Shown here one piece after another: positions 8,124-16,312 of a stretch of 18,489 nt of DNA. The stretch comes from ANME-2 cluster archaeon. Lineage in GTDB: Archaea; Halobacteriota; Methanosarcinia; Methanosarcinales; Methanogasteraceae. How positions within the stretch are numbered: position 1 is the first letter of the stretch; every line of letters starts with the position of its first letter. Below the pieces are notes generated by a model, which was given only the letters and a program-made list of their open reading frames with translations, did no database searches and was not told where the DNA came from. The DNA lies in contig PIXW01000105.1 in NCBI GenBank assembly GCA_003601535.1, positions 1 to 18,489 of the forward strand, read 5' to 3'. The position numbers and the translations under genes were made by a program.

Positions 8124-8992
8124 GTTCCCAGCCCCGGCACTGTTCCACCAAAACCGATGGAACTCATGTATATTCCGGATCCAACAAGCACAGCAACGTA
8201 GATCAGCATAACGTAATCACTCATACATAACCGCAGTTCATCCACAAAGGTGCGGTTCTTTGTCGCACGGAATGCACGTGCATCGGCAGCTATTGCGATC
8301 TGTCTTCCTTTGCGCAGAAGCCCAACCACCATCGGGAAGAAGATGTATCGCAGCGCCCTGATCTTTGTCCTGATGCCGCCTTTTAGCTCAAGTCCACGTG
8401 CCCGCATCGCACTTATGATGATCATACTCTCCTCGATCATCGATGGCGCAAAACCGACCGCGGATGATACCATAAATGCGATTTCGTTCGGAACTCCAAG
8501 CCAGATATCGGTGCGCGGAATTTTTACAAATCGCACCAGTCCAACAAGGAGTTCACTCGGGTGTGTGCTTGCAACGAATGCGGAAGCCGCACTTACAGTG
8601 GTCATGAACCTGAGCGACTGGATCAACCCATATACCGCGCCTTCTGCGTAGAAATGCACTCCTCCTGTGAGATATCCGATCACAGGAAACGCAGCAGGGA
8701 TGATGGTAAACGTGGGACTCTCCGGATCGCCCCAATAATAAAAGAGCGACTGCGTGAACATGAATCCAAAGACCATCGTGCCAAACACGAACAGTATTGC
8801 GCGGACCTTTGCTGCGGATGGCTTGATGATCATCCAGAACGGCAGTACAGACAGGAATGCAATGATCAGAAGGAGCGGTGTGCCGAGCAGCATGCTTATA
8901 ACCGACATTCCAAGTACCCAGATCAGTTTCACTCGCGGATCGAGCCGGTGCATGACCGTATCTTTCTGCTCATATCGGAACAATCCTCGCAT
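8120..8992 (-). CDS. ecfT: ECF transporter transmembrane protein EcfT
   Basis: This 290-residue T-component couples the ATPases to the S-component of an ECF importer. The N-terminal HRLDPRVKL (15-23) is typical. Hydrophobic helices occupy roughly 22-80, 95-140 and 255-282. The cytoplasmic coupling helices carry the Arg motifs SAMRARG (194-200) and AADARAF (235-241). The second motif reads A-R-A rather than the usual A-R-G, a small departure. The ATG at 8992 has no Shine-Dalgarno sequence, and a TATA-like element (CTTAAATAG on the minus strand, 9023-9015) sits about 27 bp upstream, so the mRNA may be leaderless. It heads the ecfT-DUF3344-S-component unit and diverges from the ATPase gene. Cobalt/nickel CbiQ is related, but no CbiM/CbiN is present, which argues against a metal importer. 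Confidence 0.92.
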   Translation of the reverse strand: MRGLFRYEQKDTVMHRLDPRVKLIWVLGMSVISMLLGTPLLLIIAFLSVLPFWMIIKPSAAKVRAILFVFGTMVFGFMFTQSLFYYWGDPESPTFTIIPAAFPVIGYLTGGVHFYAEGAVYGLIQSLRFMTTVSAASAFVASTHPSELLVGLVRFVKIPRTDIWLGVPNEIAFMVSSAVGFAPSMIEESMIIISAMRARGLELKGGIRTKIRALRYIFFPMVVGLLRKGRQIAIAADARAFRATKNRTFVDELRLCMSDYVMLIYVAVLVGSGIYMSSIGFGGTVPGLGT

Positions 8993-9065
8993 CGGATAGT
9001 TGAATTTTATGATACTATTTAAGACTTATGGAACATATCTCCCACTACAAGCGAATCACAATAAC
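8993..9065. promoter_or_regulatory. Divergent promoter region between ecfT and the ECF double ATPase
   Basis: These 73 bp separate the two start codons. CTATTTAAG (9015-9023) reads as a TATA-like box in both directions and lies about 27 bp from the ecfT ATG. A second candidate for the plus strand, ACATATC around 9033-9039, would place initiation near the ATPase ATG at 9066. Neither gene has a Shine-Dalgarno sequence, consistent with leaderless transcripts on both sides. The interval is too short for a TPP or cobalamin riboswitch. Confidence 0.45.
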
Positions 9066-10805
9066 ATGATCGATATCAGAAACCTCAGCTACACCTATCC
9101 GAATATGTCTGAGCCTGTACTCCGCGGCATCGACCTGCACATCGATGACCGCGAGTTTGTACTGATCCTCGGTCCAAGCGGCTGCGGAAAGTCCACACTC
9201 ATCCAGTGTCTGAACGGTCTGGTGCCGAAAGTCACAGGTGGAACCCTGAAAGGAGATGTAATGGTGAATGGAAGGGATGTCCGGAGTCATAAAGTACATC
9301 AAATGGCAATGGATATCGGAATCATATTTCAAAATCCGGATACACAGCTATTTGCACTTACAGTTGAAAAAGATATTGCTTTTGGTCCGGAGAATCTTGG
9401 AATGCCAAAAAAAGAGATTTTGGAACGGATGGAGCGGGCTATACACACCGTCGGCATGGATCGTATGCGAAACCATTTCATCTTCACGCTATCCGGTGGT
9501 GAGAAGCAGCGGGTTGCAATCGCGGGTACGCTTGCAATGGAACCAGGAATCATGGTTCTGGACGAGCCAACATCCGATCTCGATCCGGTCGGAACCAGCG
9601 AGGTCCTCTCTCTTATCAGGCGGTTGAATCAGGAGAAGGATATGACCATCATCCTGATCGAACATAAGATTGATGAAGTGATACATCTTGCTGATCGCGT
9701 TGTTGTTATGGATCAAGGGAAAATTATAATGGACGGTGCGCCAGACAAGATCTTTAACCATGCACACGAACGGTTGAAAAGGATCGGGATATGTCTGCCT
9801 CAATTATCAGAGATCGATCATGCGATAAAAAACGGTTCTGGAGGCTCTGATTCTGAATGTGATTCGCCTGTATATTCATCATACAGATCAATACTTGCCA
9901 GATTGCATCATCTACTCAGCGATGGACATGCCAGTTCCATACGTTTCAAAACCGCACGCACACCATCCGCCACCCGGAAACCCAAGATCATGATCAAGAA
10001 CCTGTGGCATGTATTTGATGATGGCAGAATCGGGCTTGAGGACATCAACCTTGTGATTCCAGAGCGTGATTTTGTGGCACTCATCGGACACAATGGTGCA
10101 GGAAAAACCACCCTTGTAAGCCATTTGATCGGGCTTCTGCGACCGAAGAAAGGAAACATTTTCATCGATGGCAGCGATGTATCCAGAATGACCGTAGCAG
10201 CGCTTGCCCAGAAGGTCGGGTATCTATTCCAGAACCCTGACAATCAGATTTTTACAGATAGTGTTGCCCAGGAACTGAGATTTGGTCTGAAAAACATCGG
10301 GCTCGATGATCGCACCATCAAACAGCGAGTGGATGCAGCCCTTGCAATGATGGAACTCACCAGGTTTCAAAATCGACACCCACACTCTCTCAGCCGGGGT
10401 CAGCGCCAGCGCCTTGCTGTGGCATCCATCCTCGCGATGGAACCGGATATCATCGTGCTCGACGAGCCCACTACAGGACAGGACTGGGGACATGTGAACC
10501 GGTTTCTGCATCAGATCCAGCACCTGAACGAACTTGGAAAGACGATCGTTCTCATCACCCACGATATGAACATCGTAGCAAACTATGCCAGAAGAACGGT
10601 TGTGATGGAGAATGGGAGGATCGTACTGGACGGGAATACGAGAGACGTCTTCTCAAATCCGGAAATTCTGGAAAAGACAGGAATAACACTGCCTGTTGTC
10701 ACCAAACTCTCGCACGACCTTCAAAGGGATGGGGTGGACATTCCAACGCTCCTGACTGTGCAGGAGTTGTGCTCCTGCATGTTCAGCCAACCCGTGAATT
10801 ATTAA
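9066..10805 (+). CDS. ECF transporter double ATPase (EcfA-EcfA' fusion, YkoD/CbiO-like)
   Basis: 579 residues with two ABC nucleotide-binding domains in one chain. Domain 1 has Walker A GPSGCGKST (36-44), Q-loop IFQNPDTQLF (87-96), signature LSGGE (142-146), Walker B IMVLDEP (162-168) and switch His200. Domain 2 has Walker A GHNGAGKTT (341-349), Q-loop LFQNPDNQIF (387-396), an altered signature LSRGQ (442-446), Walker B IIVLDEP (462-468) and His499. The FQNPD(T/N)Q Q-loops are typical of ECF ATPases. A variable linker joins them (about 252-305). The start MIDIRNLSYTYP at 9066 matches the family N-terminus; TTG at 9000 or ATG at 9009 would add an unlikely tail. It should power EcfT, encoded divergently next door. 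It converges on purB with 10 bp between stops. The double form fits YkoD, in line with the YkoE-like S-component. Confidence 0.95.
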   Translation: MIDIRNLSYTYPNMSEPVLRGIDLHIDDREFVLILGPSGCGKSTLIQCLNGLVPKVTGGTLKGDVMVNGRDVRSHKVHQMAMDIGIIFQNPDTQLFALTVEKDIAFGPENLGMPKKEILERMERAIHTVGMDRMRNHFIFTLSGGEKQRVAIAGTLAMEPGIMVLDEPTSDLDPVGTSEVLSLIRRLNQEKDMTIILIEHKIDEVIHLADRVVVMDQGKIIMDGAPDKIFNHAHERLKRIGICLPQLSEIDHAIKNGSGGSDSECDSPVYSSYRSILARLHHLLSDGHASSIRFKTARTPSATRKPKIMIKNLWHVFDDGRIGLEDINLVIPERDFVALIGHNGAGKTTLVSHLIGLLRPKKGNIFIDGSDVSRMTVAALAQKVGYLFQNPDNQIFTDSVAQELRFGLKNIGLDDRTIKQRVDAALAMMELTRFQNRHPHSLSRGQRQRLAVASILAMEPDIIVLDEPTTGQDWGHVNRFLHQIQHLNELGKTIVLITHDMNIVANYARRTVVMENGRIVLDGNTRDVFSNPEILEKTGITLPVVTKLSHDLQRDGVDIPTLLTVQELCSCMFSQPVNY

Positions 10806-10815
10806 AACCAAAAAT

Positions 10816-12159
10816 TCAAATCTTATAAGCCTGCACCCGTTTTTGCAATCTCGCAACAACCCTATCCACCTGCTCGACTGCTGTTCCGGTATAGCCGTAC
10901 GGATCCATCGCTGCCTCGATCTCATCCGCATCAAGCGTGACATCATCTCGTTCCAGCAGCACATCCCTGAGATTCTTTCTGCTCTCGCGTGCTTCCATCG
11001 AGCAATCCCGGATGATCCTATGCGCTTCCTGCCGTCCGATCCGCTTTGCGAGCGCGATCATGACAGGCTCTGCCATATTCAATCCATTGAGCAGATCAAG
11101 ATTCCGCTGGATATTCTCCGGATAAAATTTCAAATTAGTTATAATTTTTGTTGTCAGGTTGATCAGATGGTCTGTCAGTATGCACGCTTCCGGGAAGACG
11201 ATTCGCTCGCAGGATGAGTTCGTCAGATCTCGTTCATCCCACAGCGTGTTATTCAGAAGTTCCGGCTCTACCATCGCCCTGACGATTCTCGCAAGTCCGC
11301 ATACCTGCTCTGATTTGATCGGGTTGCGCTTGTGCGGCATGGTTGAGGATCCGACCTGCCGCTCTCCGAATCCCTCCTCGACCTCTGCGATCTCGCTTCT
11401 CTGCAGGTTTCTGATCGTTGTGCATATCTTATCCAGTGTTGTCACGGTATTTGCCATCCACAGTACGAGCTCTGCATGTCGATCACGCTGGATGATCTGG
11501 TTTGCGACATCAACCGGTTCGAGATTGAGATACTCCATCGTCTTCTTCTGAACCGCAATGCCGTTCTCTCCAAACGAGGCTTGCGTTCCGACAGCGCCGC
11601 CGATCTTGCCAACGACGATTCTCGGACTCAGTTGATCCAGTCGTTCGATATGCCGGTCGATCTCGCACGCCCATATCGCAAACCGCATCCCGTAAGTGGT
11701 CGGGACGCCGATCTGTCCATGCGTGCGCCCGGCACAGACCGTCTGCTTATGGGCATCGGACTGCTTGAGAAGCACATCAAGCAATCGATATAATTTCTCT
11801 CTGATGATTCTAATCGCATCACGCATCTGTAGCGCGGTTGCGGTATCGAGAATATCACTCGATGTCGCACCGAAATGTACCCATTTCCCTGCGTCCCCGC
11901 ACTGCTCTGATATCGCGAGCACAAGAGCCATGACATCATGGTGAATCTCATCCTCGATCTCTTTCACCCGGGAAAGCGAGACCTGACCTATGCTTTCTGC
12001 GATAACACCAGCATCCTCTGCCGGAATCAATCCCACATCAGATTCAGCCCTCGCAAGCGCGCTTTCCACTTGAAGCAGTTTACGGAGGCGTGTCTCCTCG
12101 TTCCACACCTGCTTCATCTCACTGCTTCCGTACCGGTATTCGATTGGGTGGATTGCCAT
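10816..12159 (-). CDS. purB: Adenylosuccinate lyase
   Basis: This 447-residue cytosolic lyase of the fumarase/aspartase superfamily cleaves SAICAR to AICAR and adenylosuccinate to AMP, both with release of fumarate. It has HFGATSSDILDTA (95-107), the catalytic-acid region GRTHGQIGVPTT (144-155, H147), and the superfamily signature GSSTMPHKRNP (270-280), whose loop serine is the catalytic base. Length is normal and no key residue is missing. The ATG at 12159 is 8 bp after the rpoB1 stop on the same strand and has no clear Shine-Dalgarno sequence. It is probably co-transcribed with the RNA polymerase genes, an unusual partner because rpoA1 normally follows rpoB1 in archaea. The other purine gene in the window, purL, is remote and on the opposite strand. 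Confidence 0.97.
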   Translation of the reverse strand: MAIHPIEYRYGSSEMKQVWNEETRLRKLLQVESALARAESDVGLIPAEDAGVIAESIGQVSLSRVKEIEDEIHHDVMALVLAISEQCGDAGKWVHFGATSSDILDTATALQMRDAIRIIREKLYRLLDVLLKQSDAHKQTVCAGRTHGQIGVPTTYGMRFAIWACEIDRHIERLDQLSPRIVVGKIGGAVGTQASFGENGIAVQKKTMEYLNLEPVDVANQIIQRDRHAELVLWMANTVTTLDKICTTIRNLQRSEIAEVEEGFGERQVGSSTMPHKRNPIKSEQVCGLARIVRAMVEPELLNNTLWDERDLTNSSCERIVFPEACILTDHLINLTTKIITNLKFYPENIQRNLDLLNGLNMAEPVMIALAKRIGRQEAHRIIRDCSMEARESRKNLRDVLLERDDVTLDADEIEAAMDPYGYTGTAVEQVDRVVARLQKRVQAYKI

Positions 12160-12167
12160 TGTTTTAT

Positions 12168-13970
12168 CTATGCAGCATCCTCCAGTTCCAGTCTTGGAGC
12201 AACGCCAAGCGATTTGATCTCATCGAGCAGTAGTTTGAATGCATAACTCATATCCACCGGGTATATGTCGGTCTCAGCGCCGCAGTTGGTACAGAATGCG
12301 ACATTCTTTCTCCGATCAAAGGTAGCGATCATCCCGCAGTTTTTACAGACCAGCTCTGTTACCTTGTCCGATTCATCAAGCAAGCGTTCTTTTAGTGAGA
12401 GTGCTGCGCCATGACCGATCAGGACATCTCGCTCCATCTCTCCGAATCTGAGACCGCCTTCTCTTGCACGTCCCTCGGTTGGCTGTCGCGTCAGGACCTG
12501 AACAGGTCCTCTCGATCTCGCATGAATCTTGGATGCGACCATGTGGTGGAGTTTCTGGTACAGAATGATCCCGATGAATATATCTGCCTGAATCTGTGCA
12601 CCAGTGACGCCATCGTACATCACCTCCTTTCCTGTGTGCGCAAAGCCGCATTCCTGCAGCGCAGCTCGCAGTTCATCCTCGGTCTCACCTGAAAATGCTG
12701 CAGCATCGATTCTTCTTCCCTGAAGCGCACCAACCTTTCCGCCGATCATCTCGAGCACGTGCCCGATGGTCATCCGGGATGGAATTGCATGCGGATTTAA
12801 GATCAGATCAGGAACGATCCCTGCTTCAGTGAATGGCATATCCTCATAAGGGACGATCAACCCGATGACGCCTTTCTGTCCGTGTCTTGATGCGAATTTA
12901 TCCCCGATCTCTGGTATTCGCTGATCTCTGACCTTCACTCTCGCAAGCCTGGTTCCGTAAGACTCGGTTATGGTCACCGTATCCACGATCCCTTTCTCGT
13001 TTGATCGCATGGTTACTGAGTTTTCCCGGCGCTCCTGTGGAGCAAGTCCGAGTTCTGTTGGTTCCTCAATGAATCTTGGTGGAGATGTCTTTCCGATGAG
13101 AACATCCCCGTGACCGACAACCGTTTCCGGATTGATCAGACCGTCAGAGTCCAGATGCGCATAAGCGTCCTCGCCTCTTGCGCCCCTGACCTCAGCGTCA
13201 GGGATCTCGAATCGATCCTCCTGCCCGCCAGGATACCGCTGCTCCTCGCCTTCAAGTGTCCTGAAGAAATGGCTGCGCCCGAGCCCGCGTTCGATCGAGC
13301 CTTTGTTCACAACAAGAGCATCCTCGATGTTGTAACCTTCGAACGATAAAACCGCAACAACAAAGTTCTGACCTGCTGGGCGACCATCCGCACCGATCGC
13401 GCATGCCGTTGGAGTGTTCACGAGCGCACGTTGTGGATAATGGAGGATGTGTCCGCGAGTATCAGGTCTCAGTTTGACGTTTGATGCTGGAATTCCGATG
13501 CACTGCTTAATCATAGCAGCGCCCATCGTGTTTCTCGGAGATGCGTTATGCTCCGGAAATGGAACCATGCCAGCGGATATTCCAAGAATCAGGGATGGAT
13601 CGATCTCGAGATGGGTATGTTCTGGCGTGATATCCGCTTCATCTACACCGATTAACGCGTTCTCTTCCTCTTCGGCATCGAGATACTCGATCGCACCCTG
13701 TGATACGAGATCATCAAAATCGATTTCACGCCTTTCGAGCTGGCTGATATGCTCTTCGGTTACCAGCGGTCTGCCACCTTCCACCACGATCAGAGGCCTG
13801 CGAGCCCTGCCCATATCGGTATTGATGATCACATCGCGTCCCTGAAGCGCAACATTGAGCTGGTTGGTTATTGCACCCTGCCTCCTGCCCCTCCTGATCT
13901 CGCGCACCAGTTCATCAGGATTTTCATGAGTGCCGACCAGTTCACCATTTAAGAATATCTTACCGGTCAT
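12168..13970 (-). CDS. rpoB1: DNA-directed RNA polymerase subunit B' (Rpo2 C-terminal part)
   Basis: This 600-residue gene is the C-terminal half of the archaeal RNA polymerase B subunit, which is split in methanogens, halophiles and Archaeoglobi. It supplies the hybrid-binding and wall regions and part of the active centre. Visible family features are the N-terminal [45 protein letters not shown] (about 127-150, residues lining the active site), [12 protein letters not shown] (the conserved basic element), and a C-terminal zinc ribbon CKNCG...CTNCG followed by [17 protein letters not shown]. Start choice: ATG at 13970, 12 bp after the rpoB2 stop, with AGAGG upstream. Length fits the family (about 600-610). 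It is co-transcribed with rpoB2 and rpoH. The gene after it is purB, not rpoA1. Confidence 0.97.
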   Translation of the reverse strand: MTGKIFLNGELVGTHENPDELVREIRRGRRQGAITNQLNVALQGRDVIINTDMGRARRPLIVVEGGRPLVTEEHISQLERREIDFDDLVSQGAIEYLDAEEEENALIGVDEADITPEHTHLEIDPSLILGISAGMVPFPEHNASPRNTMGAAMIKQCIGIPASNVKLRPDTRGHILHYPQRALVNTPTACAIGADGRPAGQNFVVAVLSFEGYNIEDALVVNKGSIERGLGRSHFFRTLEGEEQRYPGGQEDRFEIPDAEVRGARGEDAYAHLDSDGLINPETVVGHGDVLIGKTSPPRFIEEPTELGLAPQERRENSVTMRSNEKGIVDTVTITESYGTRLARVKVRDQRIPEIGDKFASRHGQKGVIGLIVPYEDMPFTEAGIVPDLILNPHAIPSRMTIGHVLEMIGGKVGALQGRRIDAAAFSGETEDELRAALQECGFAHTGKEVMYDGVTGAQIQADIFIGIILYQKLHHMVASKIHARSRGPVQVLTRQPTEGRAREGGLRFGEMERDVLIGHGAALSLKERLLDESDKVTELVCKNCGMIATFDRRKNVAFCTNCGAETDIYPVDMSYAFKLLLDEIKSLGVAPRLELEDAA

Positions 13971-13982
13971 TGGTCAAACCTC

Positions 13983-15485
13983 TTATACTGCAATCGCGCC
14001 ATACGCATACAACTCGTTCTTGATGCTCTCAACATCCTCGATTCCTGTGGACAGTTCCACCATCTGGGCAAAGTTCTTTACAAGACCGCAGTTTGGACCT
14101 TCCGGCGTCTCGGATGGGCACAATCTGCCCCATTGCGTCGGATGCAGGTCCCTTGCCTCGAAATGCGGCTGTGTTCTCGATAATGGCGAGATTACCCTGC
14201 GCAGGTGGGATAACGAGGATATGTGATCGGTGCGATCGAGCAGCTGCGCCACACCAGTACGTCCGCCAACCCAGTTTCCTGTTGCAAGCGGGTAAACGAT
14301 CCGCTGGGTGAGCACGTCAGGGCGTATCACGGTCATGATGTTCAGTTCACGCTTCCTCATGCTTGCGCGTTCTATCTGATACTTGATATCTCTTGCAAGC
14401 CGGTTGAACGAGACACGGAACAGATCTTCCATCAAATTTCCTGCGAGTTTTAATCTTTTATTTGCATAGTGATCCTTATCATCCACGCCCCTTCGTTTCA
14501 GAGCAATCTCAAAGCATGCCTCAGCCATTCTTGCCAGAAAATGAGCCTTTACCAGCCGATCTTTCTCATCATTGCCAAGATGCGGGAGTAGATATCGATC
14601 GAGGACATAGCCGATTCTCCGTGTCTGGTACTCCTTTGCCTGCCTTGCCGCAACGATACCTCCGATCTCTTCAAGTGCATCCTCCTTTGTAAATACCCCA
14701 AGATTATGTGCCGCTTCGAGATTTTCTGACATGAACTCCTGAATCTCAGGATCATCTGATACTGTTTCTACGATATCAGCGTCGGTCTCAAGTCCGAGTG
14801 CCCGAACAAGTGTGACAAAATTGATACGTCCAGGAACCGACGGGAATGAAACCTCAAGTATCGATTTACGCCCGCGCTCGACCACGGTCAATGCCCGGTA
14901 TCCATGCCGCTCTGAGAAGACCTTGGCAATCTCAATCTCATCCCCGTACTTGGACTCTATCTCGGTCATGATCTTGTTCGGGGCAAGATCCTCGAGTGTC
15001 ATGATCACCCGTTCGGTGCCGTTGGTGATGAAATACCCGCCAGTATCGAGCGGATCCTCGCCATGCTCCCGCAATTCCTTATCTGATAGCCCATACAGGT
15101 TGCAGACCTTTGATCGCAGCATAATCGGCAGGACGCCGATCTCCACACCCTTTGGATCGCTTTCTATTCCATTCTGCACAACGGTCATCTCGAGATTGAT
15201 CGGCGCTGAATATGTGAGATTGCGCAGCCGCGCATCGGATGGAAACAATCGATCAACCGCTCCATCAGCCTCCTTCACCACAGGATATCCAACCGAGACC
15301 GCGCCAAGACGAACATACGTCTCTGCACCCTCATCGGTGCCACTGATCTCGGTTTCAATAACGCCCATCTCATCTACGACCTTCTGAAGACCATGATCTA
15401 CGAATTCATTGAATGAATCGATCTGGTGCTGCACGATCTTGTTCTTGGCAAAATAGCTCTCTGATAATTTTTTCCGATCTAACAT
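13983..15485 (-). CDS. rpoB2: DNA-directed RNA polymerase subunit B'' (Rpo2 N-terminal part)
   Basis: This 500-residue gene is the N-terminal half of the split archaeal B subunit, forming the protrusion, lobe and fork regions. Recognisable blocks are KNKIVQHQIDSFNEFVDHGL near the start, the GGYFITNGTERVIMTLEDLAPNK region (about 148-170), KRRGVDDKDHYANKRLKLAG (about 340-360), the fork region GNWVGGRTGVAQLLDRTD, and RDLHPTQWGRLCPSETPEGPNCGLVKN near the C-terminus. The last block is the SETPEG motif shared with all beta subunits. The ATG at 15485 is preceded by GAGG overlapping the rpoH stop, 7 bp away, so translation is coupled. The break between B'' and B' is at the usual point. It functions with rpoB1 as one subunit. 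Confidence 0.97.
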   Translation of the reverse strand: MLDRKKLSESYFAKNKIVQHQIDSFNEFVDHGLQKVVDEMGVIETEISGTDEGAETYVRLGAVSVGYPVVKEADGAVDRLFPSDARLRNLTYSAPINLEMTVVQNGIESDPKGVEIGVLPIMLRSKVCNLYGLSDKELREHGEDPLDTGGYFITNGTERVIMTLEDLAPNKIMTEIESKYGDEIEIAKVFSERHGYRALTVVERGRKSILEVSFPSVPGRINFVTLVRALGLETDADIVETVSDDPEIQEFMSENLEAAHNLGVFTKEDALEEIGGIVAARQAKEYQTRRIGYVLDRYLLPHLGNDEKDRLVKAHFLARMAEACFEIALKRRGVDDKDHYANKRLKLAGNLMEDLFRVSFNRLARDIKYQIERASMRKRELNIMTVIRPDVLTQRIVYPLATGNWVGGRTGVAQLLDRTDHISSLSHLRRVISPLSRTQPHFEARDLHPTQWGRLCPSETPEGPNCGLVKNFAQMVELSTGIEDVESIKNELYAYGAIAV

Positions 15486-15492
15486 GTTTTCC

Positions 15493-15726
15493 TCATTCGA
15501 TTACAAGACGATAAAACTTAGATTCGCCAGTAGTCTCACTCTTTCTTGTGATCTCTACAACATCGCCTGCATTTGCACCAATCTCTTTTATTACCGGATC
15601 ACTTGTCAATATCTTGGACAGTTTCTCTTTTTCAATGTTGTATTTACTCAATACTTCCTCTATCTCATCATCATCGAGTACCCGATGTTCCGGGACCATT
15701 ATATGGTCGAGTATACTGAATCCTAT
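15493..15726 (-). CDS. rpoH: DNA-directed RNA polymerase subunit H (Rpo5), apparent ATA start
   Basis: RpoH corresponds to the C-terminal domain of eukaryotic RPB5 and helps downstream DNA binding and open complex formation. The core ILDHIMVPEHRVLDDDEIEE...DPVIKEIGANAGDVVEITRKS...FYRLVIE is diagnostic. No ATG, GTG or TTG occurs in frame at the expected start. The first in-frame ATG (15699) falls after the conserved LDHI segment and leaves 68 residues; the next upstream ATG (15786) is inside tRNA-Lys. A perfect GGAGG (15738-15734) lies 7 nt before an ATA codon at 15726. Starting there gives 77 residues, a normal length, beginning MGFSILDHI. I therefore favour ATA, or an A/G sequence error at that base. 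The gene is 7 bp upstream of rpoB2 and 29 bp after tRNA-Lys. The stop at 15493 is certain; the start is not. Confidence 0.88.
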   Translation of the reverse strand: MGFSILDHIMVPEHRVLDDDEIEEVLSKYNIEKEKLSKILTSDPVIKEIGANAGDVVEITRKSETTGESKFYRLVIE

Positions 15727-15755
15727 GTGAATCCCTCCGCAAAAACATAATATGA

Positions 15756-15829
15756 CGGGCTCGAAGGGATTTGAACCCTTGGCCATCGGGTTAAAAGCCC
15801 GGTGCTCTGCCTAACTGAGCTACGAGCCC
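15756..15829 (-). tRNA. tRNA-Lys (anticodon UUU)
   Basis: 74 nt on the minus strand. The acceptor stem GGGCTCG/CGAGCCC is perfect, with discriminator G. The D-arm is GCTC-loop-GAGC. The anticodon arm is CCGGG-CTTTTAA-CCCGA, giving anticodon TTT; its outermost pair is a C-A mismatch. The T-arm is AAGGG-TTCAAAT-CCCTT. CCA is not encoded. There is no intron. The 3' end is 29 bp before the rpoH start, so the tRNA is probably processed from the leader of the RNA polymerase transcript, or shares its promoter. Confidence 0.96.
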
Positions 15830-15900
15830 TTCCATAACCGACCATGACGGAAATCCGAAGGACTGCGGTATCATTCACTGATGATCCAATGCATCCATGC

Positions 15901-15910
15901 ATATTAAGAT
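15901..15910 (-). promoter_or_regulatory. Possible TATA box upstream of tRNA-Lys/rpoH
   Basis: Minus-strand ATCTTAATAT in the 88-bp gap between the rps8e stop and tRNA-Lys. Initiation about 25 bases downstream (near 15880) would give about 50 nt before the tRNA, somewhat long for a tRNA promoter. A perfect ATGCAT-CC-ATGCAT palindrome (15889-15902) overlaps its edge. This is the best candidate for the tRNA-Lys/rpo transcript but is weak. Confidence 0.3.
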
Positions 15911-15917
15911 TTTCTTG

Positions 15918-16292
15918 CTACATCAACACAGCGTTGACGATTCCTTCCTGCCCTGGTCGATTGGTTACTCGCGCTGAACCAAGATTCGTCTTGATGATCG
16001 CTCCCTTTGTGATGATATTTCGACGGGTATAGTACTGATTTGCAGGATTCCCCTCGACGGTCTCGATCACACATTTCTGGGTTGTGCCATCCTCTGGATT
16101 GGTCACGTTCGCCACATCGCATCTGAAGAGACGTAGCTTCTGGTTTCCGCCAAAGGTGCGTATCTTCTTGCTGCGCACCGGTGCAAGATGGGTGTCAGCG
16201 GGCTCGCGGCCCATCTCGAACCTTCGCTTTCCACGGGATCTGATAATCCTTCCGCCGCTTGACCTGCGTCTTGAATCTCCTTGCCATTTCAT
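15918..16292 (-). CDS. rps8e: 30S ribosomal protein S8e
   Basis: This 124-residue archaeal/eukaryotic ribosomal protein has no bacterial counterpart. The basic N-terminus MKWQGDSRRRSSGGRIIRSR, the block REPADTHLAPVRSKKIRTFGGNQKLRL (about 29-55), ANQYYTRRNIITKGAII and the C-terminal RVTNRPGQEGIVNAVLM identify the family, and the length is typical (about 120-130). The ATG at 16292 is preceded by GGAG at an 8-nt spacing. It lies 20 bp after tRNA-Arg on the same strand, so co-transcription with that tRNA is likely. CTTTATAA sits just upstream but is too close to serve as its TATA box. Confidence 0.97.
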   Translation of the reverse strand: MKWQGDSRRRSSGGRIIRSRGKRRFEMGREPADTHLAPVRSKKIRTFGGNQKLRLFRCDVANVTNPEDGTTQKCVIETVEGNPANQYYTRRNIITKGAIIKTNLGSARVTNRPGQEGIVNAVLM

Positions 16293-16312
16293 GATTTATT
16301 CTCCTTATAAAG

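Noticed and set aside
4222..8992. Cobalt/nickel importer (Cbi/Nik) assignment
   Set aside because: EcfT and the ATPase are CbiQ/CbiO-like, but CbiM/CbiN or NikM/NikN are absent and the S-component resembles YkoE.
9000..9065. Earlier starts (TTG 9000, ATG 9009) for the ECF double ATPase
   Set aside because: They add a non-homologous tail that overlaps the shared promoter; MIDIRNLSYTYP at 9066 is the family N-terminus.
8993..9065. Thiamin or cobalamin riboswitch for the ECF locus
   Set aside because: The interval is 73 bp, shared by two promoters, and lacks the conserved riboswitch motifs.
14812..15387. 191-codon plus-strand frame antisense to rpoB2
   Set aside because: Serine-rich shadow of the strongly conserved rpoB2 frame; no start signal or family resemblance.
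15727..15786. Longer rpoH reading frame starting at ATG 15786
   Set aside because: The ATG and the first part of the frame lie inside tRNA-Lys, and the added residues do not resemble RpoH.
15878..15886. CTGATGA as the C box of a C/D box sRNA
   Set aside because: No D box (CTGA) at a fitting distance on the same strand and no terminal stem.
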